Assembly: GCA_002405405.1 (NCBI GenBank) | Contig: DHLT01000032.1 | Span: 4,391 to 10,881 of the forward strand | Direction: 5' to 3' | Source of the DNA: Ignavibacteria bacterium UBA4661 | GTDB taxonomy: Bacteria > Bacteroidota > Ignavibacteria > Kapaibacteriales > UBA4661 | DNA: 6,491 nucleotides | Part shown: positions 1 through 5,828 of the stretch, piece by piece | How positions within the stretch are numbered: position 1 is the first letter of the stretch | How the letters are laid out: each line of letters opens with the position of its first letter | Translations under genes and position numbers: made by a program | Notes under the pieces: model-generated | Told to the model about the DNA's origin: nothing | Database searches by the model: none | What the model saw: the letters and a program-made list of their open reading frames with translations, nothing else

Positions 1-882
1 ATGAAGATGCCGATTGGTTGCGCAAATCAGACGAAAATCTGAGCGTTGATTGTCAGTAGAACCCAGATGACGAAATTCTTTGGTCTCTAAAACACGAAGA
101 AGTTTTGGTTGAAGTTGAAGGGGAAGTTCCCCAATTTCATCAAGAAATAATGTTGACCCATGAGCGGTATCGAAGAGTCCTTTTTTATCATGGAGTGCAC
201 CCGAAAAAGCACCTTTGCAGAAACCAAAGAGTTCTGATTCAAACAATTCTTGAGGTAAAGCACTACAATTAACAGAAACCAAACTACGAGATTGTCGACT
301 GCTTGCTTGATGAATGGCAGCAGCAAAAAGTTCTTTTCCTGTACCTGTTTCTCCAAAGAGTAGAATCGGAAGATCAGATGAAGCAGATTGTTTTGCTTTG
401 TCAAGACATCGAGAAATTGCTTCAGAGTGCCCCAGAATACTATCGAATGGTGAACCTGTTATCGTTTTACTGTTGTCAATTAAAGATTTCAAACTAAGTT
501 GAGCATCGACTTTTTCGGCGGCACGTTCTACGATGAGAAGTAAACCATCAATATTCTTATCTTTTTCTACATACATGAAAGCGCCCTTGCGCATAGTTGC
601 AACGGCATCTTTCACATTAGTGTACGATGACATAAGAACAAATTCCGATAAGGGCGATATGTGTTTGAGTTTGACAAACTCTTCGGTTGCATCGCCGTCG
701 GGCAAATGGATGTCAGAGAGGACAACATGAAAAAAGCCTGAGTGCAATTCAATGCTTGCCTGTTTGAGTGATTGTACGAATCGCGTGGTGTATCCTTCTA
801 TGTCGAAGAATTCTTGTAATGTTTCTGCAAAATCAGGATCGTCTTCAATAACAAGAATCGTGAATACATGTTTGGCTCCCAT
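1..882 (-). CDS. Sigma-54-dependent response regulator, NtrC family (N-terminal part, cut by window edge)
   Basis: An enhancer-binding activator: a phosphorylatable receiver controls an AAA+ ATPase that remodels sigma-54 RNA polymerase. Only the first 294 codons are present; the rest of the AAA+ domain and the DNA-binding HTH lie beyond base 1. The receiver spans about residues 7-120, with acidic residues E13-D15, phospho-acceptor D57 (LSDIHLPDG), switch residue S85/S86 and K107 (followed by Asp rather than the usual Pro). A linker leads to the ATPase domain with Walker A GETGTGKE (177-184), the sigma-54-contact loop ESELFGFCKGAFSGA (215-229) and Walker B LFLDEIGE (245-252). The loop reads GAFSGA where the family has GAFTGA. 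The start is the ATG at 882, preceded by AGGA about 7 bases upstream. It is divergent from the small response regulator at 1020. The target genes and the cognate kinase cannot be told from here. Confidence 0.93.
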   Translation of the reverse strand, partial: MGAKHVFTILVIEDDPDFAETLQEFFDIEGYTTRFVQSLKQASIELHSGFFHVVLSDIHLPDGDATEEFVKLKHISPLSEFVLMSSYTNVKDAVATMRKGAFMYVEKDKNIDGLLLIVERAAEKVDAQLSLKSLIDNSKTITGSPFDSILGHSEAISRCLDKAKQSASSDLPILLFGETGTGKELFAAAIHQASSRQSRSLVSVNCSALPQELFESELFGFCKGAFSGALHDKKGLFDTAHGSTLFLDEIGELPLQLQPKLLRVLETKEFRHLGSTDNQRSDFRLICATNRHLH

Positions 883-1019
883 AGGTTGTCCTGCTTTAGT
901 TGTATGATAATCGTATACATGGAAAGAGAATAATGAGGGTCTCAACCAACATTAGTCAAACTGATAAAAGATACTAAGAAAATAATTTACTCTTCTCTGT
1001 CAAAATTACGTGGAGTATT
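883..1019. promoter_or_regulatory. Divergent intergenic region between two response-regulator genes
   Basis: These 137 bases separate the start codons of two oppositely oriented regulators, so both promoters and any shared operator must lie here or within the genes. By eye I find no sigma-54 promoter (TGGC-N8-TTGC type) and no convincing TTTG/TAnnTTTG pair on either strand. The only translation signals are AGGA before the minus-strand ATG and GGAG (1012-1015) before the plus-strand ATG. Confidence 0.45.
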
Positions 1020-1418
1020 ATGAGTGTAGCAGAAGAACAAGTACGTCGACAGAAGTCCGTTTTAATTGTCGAGGATAATGAAACTGCCGCATCGATGCTT
1101 CGAGAATTTTTAGAGAGCAAAGGATATGCCGTTACATATCGTTTAGATGGAAGTTCGGCATTGGAGTATATCGAAACACATACACCATACGTTGTTTTTA
1201 TGGATATACAAATGCCGGGTATGAATGGATTTGAGGTTGTGAGAAAAATGCGTGCTCATACTAATCCAGCTATTGCCAATGCAATTATTGTTGGTGTATC
1301 AGCTTTGTATTTGTTCGACCAAAAAGATCGTTTCCGCGATCAAGGTCTTGACGCCTTTGTTGCCAAACCTTTTGATATGTACCATATTCTTGATGTACTT
1401 TCTTCCTATACTGACTGA
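1020..1418 (+). CDS. Single-domain response regulator (CheY/DivK-like receiver)
   Basis: A 132-residue stand-alone receiver with no output domain, so it probably acts through protein contacts or as a phosphorelay intermediate in the cytoplasm. All the expected receiver residues are visible: the acidic pair E18-D19 (VLIVEDNE), phospho-acceptor D62 (FMDIQMPGMNG), switch residue S94 (VGVSAL) and K116-P117 (FVAKPF). The length is normal for the CheY/DivK class. The DIQMPGMNGFEV run is typical of receivers related to hybrid-kinase receiver domains. The ATG has a GGAG four bases upstream, a slightly short but usable spacing. It lies divergent to the NtrC-type regulator and 189 bases before the hydrolase gene on the same strand. 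No histidine kinase is adjacent, so the partner is unknown. Confidence 0.93.
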   Translation: MSVAEEQVRRQKSVLIVEDNETAASMLREFLESKGYAVTYRLDGSSALEYIETHTPYVVFMDIQMPGMNGFEVVRKMRAHTNPAIANAIIVGVSALYLFDQKDRFRDQGLDAFVAKPFDMYHILDVLSSYTD

Positions 1419-1607
1419 GGAGGTGCTTCTACACGTCGGGTGGTGCTTATTGTGACAGTATGCCATACAATACAAGTTCGGTTGTACGAAGTCAGAAAGA
1501 GTGCCAAGCATTGTCCTCAGATGTTTACTGCTCTCAAGAGGATGATAGTACTCGAAAGATTATACTATAACAGCAGTTTGCTTCTCATTGTTTTATTCGT
1601 GGTGTTT

Positions 1608-2468
1608 ATGAATCAAGAGATTATTAACCTGTACGATGAGTACACTCATGCGCCATTAGAGCGGAGAATATTTCTTGCTCGTCTTGCTGAGATAACAGGC
1701 AGTATGACGGCGGCACTCGCACTATTGCCACTCTTGGAAACTCGCCAAGTGCATGCTCAACAAATTGTTCCTACCGATGAGCGTTTGATTGCCGAGCGTA
1801 CGATGTATAAGGGCGCAACTGCTGATATCAAGTGTTACATAGCAGTTCCTAAAGGATCAGAAAAATTGCCCGCTGTCCTCGTAATTCACGAGAATCGGGG
1901 CTTGAATGCGCATATTGAAGATGTTGCTCGTCGATTAGCATTAGCAGGATTTCTTGCGATCGCCCCGGATCTTTTGTCCCCATTGGGTGGCACGCCAACA
2001 AATGAAGATTCTGCTCGTGAACTCATTGGTAAGCTTGTTGCTGTGGATACAGTACGCAATCTGATTGCGGGTATTGAGTATGGTACCAAGCATCAGAGAA
2101 GCAATGGTAAAGTTGGTGCTGTAGGTTTCTGTTGGGGCGGCGGCATGGTAGGTGAATTAGCTGTCAATGCTTCTACACTGGGTGCGGGTGTAGTGTACTA
2201 TGGTCGTCAGCCCAAATTGACCGAAGTCGATAAAATATCAGCGCCATTGTTATTGCAATATGCGGGCTTAGATACACGTATTAATGAAGGTATCCCGGCA
2301 TTTGAGGAGGCATTAAAAAAAGCACAGAAGAAATACACAGTGCATGTGTATGATGGTGTTAATCATGCATTCAATAATGATACATCGCCGGCGCGTTATA
2401 ACAAACAGGCCGCAGAGCTTGCATGGCAGCGGACAATTGCATTTTTGCAACAACATCTGAAAGTATAA
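1608..2468 (+). CDS. Dienelactone hydrolase family protein (carboxymethylenebutenolidase-like), probably exported
   Basis: An alpha/beta hydrolase of 286 residues. Named members open dienelactones to maleylacetate, but many homologues have unknown ester substrates, so the family call is firmer than the substrate. The triad is complete: C175 in GFCWGGGM, D222 in AGLDTRIN and H253 in NHAFNND, with the family glutamate E95 in HENRGLN. The N-terminus (MNQEIINLYDEYTHAPLERR) is the lead-in I associate with the long, exported branch of the family. It is followed by RRIFL (19-23), a hydrophobic stretch (about 29-43) and a possible cleavage site VHA|QQ (50/51), which resembles a Tat signal. I chose the ATG at 1608 because the conserved lead-in begins there, although no good Shine-Dalgarno precedes it. 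The frame stays open upstream to a GTG at 1440, with further in-frame ATGs at 1521 and 1542. The 189-base gap before the start shows no other gene. Confidence 0.9.
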   Translation: MNQEIINLYDEYTHAPLERRIFLARLAEITGSMTAALALLPLLETRQVHAQQIVPTDERLIAERTMYKGATADIKCYIAVPKGSEKLPAVLVIHENRGLNAHIEDVARRLALAGFLAIAPDLLSPLGGTPTNEDSARELIGKLVAVDTVRNLIAGIEYGTKHQRSNGKVGAVGFCWGGGMVGELAVNASTLGAGVVYYGRQPKLTEVDKISAPLLLQYAGLDTRINEGIPAFEEALKKAQKKYTVHVYDGVNHAFNNDTSPARYNKQAAELAWQRTIAFLQQHLKV

Positions 2469-2491
2469 ACTCAAGAAGAGTATAAAAGCAA

Positions 2492-2522
2492 AAAAGCCGA
2501 ACCTTGTTAGGTATCGGCTTTT
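2492..2522. terminator. Bidirectional rho-independent terminator
   Basis: A nine-base stem, AAAAGCCGA (2492-2500) pairing with TCGGCTTTT (2514-2522), with three further inner pairs ACC/GGT. The flanking A tract on one side and T tract on the other make it work in both directions. It lies 23 bases after the hydrolase stop codon and just beyond the 3' end of the convergent tRNA gene, so it can serve both transcripts. Confidence 0.85.
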
Positions 2523-2529
2523 ACTTTTG

Positions 2530-2601
2530 TGATCCCGGAAGGGATTGAACCTTCGGCCCTCTGATTAAAAGTCAGATGCTCTACCGCTGAGCTACGAGAT
2601 C
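2530..2601 (-). tRNA. tRNA-Lys (anticodon TTT)
   Basis: A complete cloverleaf can be folded on the minus strand. The acceptor stem is GATCTCG / CGGGATC (one T-G pair), followed by T8-A9, the D stem GCTC/GAGC, the anticodon stem TCTGA/TCAGA with loop CTTTTAA, a five-base variable loop, and the T stem GAAGG/CCTTC with loop TTCAATC. The anticodon TTT lies at 2567-2569 and reads Lys codons AAA and AAG. The discriminator base is A (2530) and the next bases are CAA, so the CCA end is not encoded and must be added by tRNA nucleotidyltransferase. The gene lies downstream of dxs on the same strand but has its own predicted promoter. Confidence 0.96.
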
Positions 2602-2602
2602 A

Positions 2603-2628
2603 CGACAAACTGCGAACAGTTCTTGTCG
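2603..2628 (-). other. Stem-loop abutting the tRNA-Lys 5' end
   Basis: The minus strand folds into a six-pair stem (CGACAA/TTGTCG), a two-base bulge, a four-pair stem (ACTG/CAGT) and the tetraloop TTCG. It ends one base before the first base of the mature tRNA and has no T tract, so it does not look like a terminator. If the promoter at 2640-2671 is right, the hairpin makes up most of the pre-tRNA leader. It could affect RNase P processing, but that is inference. Confidence 0.55.
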
Positions 2629-2639
2629 AAAAGAGAACG

Positions 2640-2671
2640 CAAAAATACATGATGATTTTGCGATTACCAAA
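2640..2671 (-). promoter_or_regulatory. Predicted Bacteroidota-type promoter of tRNA-Lys
   Basis: On the minus strand TTTG (2668-2671) is followed after 20 bases by TATTTTTG (2640-2647), an exact match to the known TTTG / TAnnTTTG consensus with usual spacing. It would start transcription near 2633, giving a leader of roughly 30 bases. The exact match in a correct position ahead of a tRNA supports it; there is no experimental evidence. Confidence 0.55.
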
Positions 2672-2703
2672 AGAATTTTTTTTGTGAAAAAACAAATTTT
2701 TGG
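2667..2703. other. AT-rich imperfect inverted repeat after dxs
   Basis: CCAAAA (2667-2672) pairs with TTTTGG (2698-2703), and a T8 run pairs with a mostly A run around a GTG loop, with mismatches between the two parts. It begins 22 bases after the dxs stop codon on the minus strand. It could be a weak terminator for dxs, but it has little GC and overlaps the tRNA -33 element. It may simply be AT-rich promoter DNA. Confidence 0.3.
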
Positions 2704-2725
2704 TCTCATATAGCTCTAAACACTA

Positions 2726-4702
2726 CTATTTGCTCATGAGTTCCAATGGTAGAGATAATTCATTTTCCGGAGCATGTTGGGTGGGTGATAAAGACTCACC
2801 GCGAAGAAAAGCTCGTGCAGTATCGGCAATGCCTGCGGCATTGAGTTTACAATCAGCCCAGAGTTCTTCTTGTGTGCCATGATCGATAAAGACATCATCA
2901 AGTCCATGAATATACAAGTCGGTTGTGCGGTTATGCGTAGAGCCGATATATTCCATGACAGCACTGCCGAAGCCGCCTTGTTTTTGCCCATCTTCAACTG
3001 TCAGTACTTTACTAAAGCGAGAGCAAATATCATCAAGCATGGTCGTATCAAGGGGCTTAACAAAGCGGGCATTGACTACTTCTACCGATATGCCTTGTTC
3101 TGCTAATATGTCTGCTGCTGCTAATGCAGGATATACCATGTTGCCGATAGCAAGAATGGCAATATCTTCTCCTTGGCGTAGCGTTTCAGACTTGCCGAGA
3201 GGAAGTGCTTGCATTGGTTGAAGTTCAACACCAATAGAGTTACCTCGTGGATAGCGCAAACTGACAGGACCTTTGTAATGATACACCGCAGAGAAAAGCA
3301 TATTACGTAATTCTTGTTCATCCTTAGGTGCCATGACGGTCATGCCTTGAATCATCCGTAAATACGCATAGTCCAGCACGCCATGGTGTGTTGGTCCATC
3401 CGCGCCTGCAAGCCCACCACGATCGAGCGCGAAGACAACATGTAAATCTTGAAGAGCAACATCATGGACGATATTATCAATCGCACGTTGTAGAAACGAG
3501 GAATAAATCGCTACTACCGGAATCACTCCCTCAGTTGCCATGCCACCGGCGAAGGTAACAGCATGACCTTCGGCAATGCCGACATCAATAACACGATGGG
3601 GCATTTCCTTTTGCAGGATATTTAAGCCTGTACCATCAGGCATAGCGGCAGTAATACCGACAATTGTAGAATCTTTTTTACAGAGCTCGACCATTGCATC
3701 ACCAAAAACATTTTGATACAGTGGCGGTGGCGGAGCAAGAGGTTTTTTTGCAAGTGATGCACCGGTGATTTTATCAATCTTACCAATGGCATGAAGAAAT
3801 TGTTTGTCGGTAGCAGCAGGTTTGTAACCATAGCCCTTACGTGTCATAACATGTAAAAGTACGGGCTGATCGGCATCTTTGACACCTTCGAGTACACTGA
3901 CTAATTGCTCAATATTATGGCCATTGATTGGACCATAGTACTTAAAGCCCAATGCTTCAAACAGCATACCCGGTGTAATCACTGCTTTGATACCATCTTC
4001 AACTTTGCCGACAATTTTACGAAGGCGATCACCCAAATCGGTATGCGATGCAATCTCTTTAAAACTTGAGCGCATTTTCTGTGCTGTGGGTGAAGTAAAA
4101 ATGTTGGTAAAATAATTTGCTAGCGACCACACATTCGGTGCAATCGACATATTATTGTCATTGAGAATCACAAGCATTTTCTTGGGTTTTAAAACACCGC
4201 AATTATTCATTGCTTCATAAGCAAGTCCGCCGGTCATTGCGCCATCGCCGATGACAGCCGCAACACGAAAATCTTCACCGCGTACATCACGAGCGATCGC
4301 CATGCCGAGTGCAGCAGAAATACTTGTCGAAGCATGGCCTGCACCGAAACAATCATATTCACTCTCGGAACGTTTGAGAAAACCCGACAACCCATTTTTT
4401 TGGCGAATGGTATGAAGCTCATGCTTGCGTCCTGTAAGAATTTTATGAGGATACCCTTGGTGCCCTGTATCGAGGACAATTTTATCGGTAGGTGTCTGAA
4501 AGACATAGTGTAAGGCAACAGTTAAATCGACCACACCAAGACCGCCGCCAAAGTGCCCGCCCACTTTCGTAATAGTATCAACCAAAAATTCTCGTACTTC
4601 AGCGCAGACTTCCGGCAGTGCAGACACCGGCAAACGACGCAAATCAGCGGGAACATTGATGTTGTTGAGGTATTGATAAGAGAACTGCTCTGATTGACTC
4701 AT
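2726..4702 (-). CDS. dxs: 1-deoxy-D-xylulose-5-phosphate synthase
   Basis: A cytoplasmic thiamin-diphosphate enzyme that condenses pyruvate with glyceraldehyde 3-phosphate, releasing CO2, to give DXP. This is the first step of the MEP isoprenoid pathway, and DXP also feeds thiamin and pyridoxal synthesis. The 658-residue length is normal. Visible landmarks are H50 in GGHFGGGLG, DTGHQGYPHKILTGR (78-92), the ThDP/Mg motif IGDGAMTGG (151-159) with NDNN (181-184), catalytic E378 in VGIAEGHAVTF, R406, the LDRGGLAGADGPTHHG block (426-441) and SLRYPRG (481-487). A transketolase C-terminal domain follows from about residue 505. The start is the ATG at 4702, where the protein matches family N-termini; the frame extends to a TTG at 4780, but that stretch is not Dxs-like. 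The Shine-Dalgarno is weak. The active-site loop has AEGH where E. coli Dxs has AEQH. tRNA-Lys follows downstream. Confidence 0.97.
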   Translation of the reverse strand: MSQSEQFSYQYLNNINVPADLRRLPVSALPEVCAEVREFLVDTITKVGGHFGGGLGVVDLTVALHYVFQTPTDKIVLDTGHQGYPHKILTGRKHELHTIRQKNGLSGFLKRSESEYDCFGAGHASTSISAALGMAIARDVRGEDFRVAAVIGDGAMTGGLAYEAMNNCGVLKPKKMLVILNDNNMSIAPNVWSLANYFTNIFTSPTAQKMRSSFKEIASHTDLGDRLRKIVGKVEDGIKAVITPGMLFEALGFKYYGPINGHNIEQLVSVLEGVKDADQPVLLHVMTRKGYGYKPAATDKQFLHAIGKIDKITGASLAKKPLAPPPPLYQNVFGDAMVELCKKDSTIVGITAAMPDGTGLNILQKEMPHRVIDVGIAEGHAVTFAGGMATEGVIPVVAIYSSFLQRAIDNIVHDVALQDLHVVFALDRGGLAGADGPTHHGVLDYAYLRMIQGMTVMAPKDEQELRNMLFSAVYHYKGPVSLRYPRGNSIGVELQPMQALPLGKSETLRQGEDIAILAIGNMVYPALAAADILAEQGISVEVVNARFVKPLDTTMLDDICSRFSKVLTVEDGQKQGGFGSAVMEYIGSTHNRTTDLYIHGLDDVFIDHGTQEELWADCKLNAAGIADTARAFLRGESLSPTQHAPENELSLPLELMSK

Positions 4703-4751
4703 AGCGCACTGCCCGAAAAGTTCAAGAAATAGAAATAAGGGAGGAATAGGA

Positions 4752-4781
4752 TGAACATATTTATCTAGAACTACCACCAAA
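4752..4781 (-). promoter_or_regulatory. Possible dxs promoter
   Basis: TTTG (4778-4781) and TATGTTCA (4752-4759) lie 18 bases apart on the minus strand. This is a partial match to TTTG / TAnnTTTG (the last two bases differ), placed about 50 bases before the dxs ATG. The position is good but the match is weak. Confidence 0.22.
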
Positions 4782-4811
4782 GACTCTTCACGGGGCGAAG
4801 GAAGTCCCCAA

Positions 4812-4823
4812 TTGATGTATCAA
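4812..4823. repeat. Palindrome TTGAT-GT-ATCAA upstream of dxs, operator candidate
   Basis: A perfect five-base inverted repeat around a two-base centre, flanked on both sides by a direct TCCCC copy (4805-4809 and 4825-4829). It lies about 30 bases upstream of the possible dxs -33 element, where a transcription factor could bind. At this length it could occur by chance. Confidence 0.25.
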
Positions 4824-5147
4824 ATCCCCTCATCATTATGGCTTATGAGAAGCTATTCTGTATGTCCGAAGATGCTCGGTACAAAAAACGCTGAATTCAC
4901 AAGACGAAGATACAAGATTTATGCGAATCGCTCATGACAGATTCTACGGCATGATGCACCAACCCAAATATATGAGTAGAAGGAAGATTCAAATATCCCA
5001 TAACGATGACTGTGCTAAAACCTAAGAATCGATCAAAAAATACTATGTGCAGCAACTTTTTACCGTCTTGTTTCTCTTCTTCCATATACGCAACAATAGA
5101 CTCGAGTACTGTTGCGGTATGCTTTCGTAACGTTTTCATTTTTTGGT

Positions 5148-5828
5148 GTGAATCCATCATTCCAACTTTCGATATCCGCATCTGCCGAAAAGCGTAAAGA
5201 GCAGTTCTCTACTCTGTGGCAATCGGTGGCTTCTCGCCTGACCAACTTTGTGTACGCGATGCTTCGTACACAACGTGAAGCACGCGAAGACACTCGCGAT
5301 ATTGTTGCCGAAACAGCACTCATTGCATGGAAAGAATTTTCCACACTCCGCGATGAACAACTGTTTTTCTCATGGGTCTTGACGATTGCTCGGCGATTGG
5401 TCTTGCAAAAGCAACGCCGAAGCAAATTGTTTGAATGGTTCGATGGAAACAAGCATGAGCGTGGTGCGGAGGATTCGCCCTACTCTGCTGATGTTGAATG
5501 CTTATATCAAGCAATGGATAAACTTCCTTTTGAGCAACGCGAAGCAATCATGCTCTTCGATATTCTGGGCTTTTCGTTAGATGAAGTATGCGAAATGCAA
5601 GACAGTAGTTTGTCGGCGGTCAAATCACGCTTAAAGCGCGGAAGAGAGCGACTTGCAGTACTGTTAGGCGTTGCGGATGACACGGAAACAGCATCGCGTT
5701 CGTCAGCATCGACTGCGCAGATTCATCGCAAACAAGCACATACTTCTGATGCACCCGACATGCTGTCCAAGAGTACTGTACGGCAAACATTATCTACCAT
5801 TCTGACGATTCTTATTCTTTCACGATAA
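5148..5828 (+). CDS. ECF-type RNA polymerase sigma factor (sigma-70 family)
   Basis: A two-domain alternative sigma factor directing RNA polymerase to a specific regulon. From the GTG at 5148 it has 226 residues. Region sigma-2 spans about 20-91, with DTRDIVAETALIAWKEF (48-64) matching the core-binding/-10 helix and FSWVLTIARRLVLQKQRR (74-91) its end. A short linker is followed by sigma-4 (about 117-173) with LPFEQREAIML and the helix-turn-helix FSLDEVCEMQDSSLSAVKSRLKR at 142-164. After it comes a Ser/Thr-rich tail of about 53 residues ending in the hydrophobic TLSTILTILIL, which ECF factors do not usually have. The start is uncertain: no ATG lies before the sigma-2 domain, no Shine-Dalgarno is visible, and a TTG at 5112 is the alternative. 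Its stop codon overlaps the start of the next gene by one base, so the two are probably translated together. I cannot assign an ECF subgroup. Confidence 0.88.
   Translation: MNPSFQLSISASAEKRKEQFSTLWQSVASRLTNFVYAMLRTQREAREDTRDIVAETALIAWKEFSTLRDEQLFFSWVLTIARRLVLQKQRRSKLFEWFDGNKHERGAEDSPYSADVECLYQAMDKLPFEQREAIMLFDILGFSLDEVCEMQDSSLSAVKSRLKRGRERLAVLLGVADDTETASRSSASTAQIHRKQAHTSDAPDMLSKSTVRQTLSTILTILILSR

Larger units (their letters stand above)
4703..5147. other. 445-bp divergent intergenic region between dxs and the sigma-factor gene
   Basis: Both flanking genes read outward from this stretch. It holds a possible dxs promoter (4752-4781), a small palindrome (4812-4823) and a short GGGG/CCCC stem (4792-4809). 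A minus-strand reading frame is open from an ATG at 5160 (or 5181) to a stop at 4897, with about 87-94 residues of no family I recognise. It lacks a clear ribosome-binding site and overlaps the start of the sigma gene. I see no RNA gene and no confident protein gene here. Confidence 0.5.

Noticed and set aside
87..404. Alternative-frame open readings within the NtrC-type gene (also on the plus strand at 303-502 and 533-730).
   Set aside because: The overlapping frame has clear receiver, Walker A, GAFSGA and Walker B motifs; the others are chance frames with no motif.
1419..1607. GGAGG directly after the receiver stop codon (1419-1423), as a ribosome-binding site for a gene starting at the GTG at 1440.
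   Set aside because: The spacing of 16 bases is too long, and the sequence encoded from 1440 to 1607 matches no hydrolase lead-in.
4735..4768. Strong Shine-Dalgarno-like AAGGGAGG followed by ATG on the plus strand.
   Set aside because: The frame stops after five codons (MNIFI), and the stretch lies in the upstream region of the oppositely oriented dxs gene.
4703..4780. N-terminal extension of Dxs from a TTG at 4780.
   Set aside because: The added 26 residues do not resemble Dxs N-termini, whereas the ATG at 4702 gives a family-typical start and length.
4864..4887. Hairpin CCGA-N6-TCGG next to an A6 run, as a terminator.
   Set aside because: The core stem is only four pairs and there is no T tract on the 3' side in either direction: the T run on the minus strand precedes the stem.
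5006..5197. Plus-strand frame of 63 codons upstream of the sigma gene.
   Set aside because: It has no ribosome-binding site and is Cys/Ser-rich without recognisable features. It also overlaps the sigma gene in another frame, so it looks like chance.
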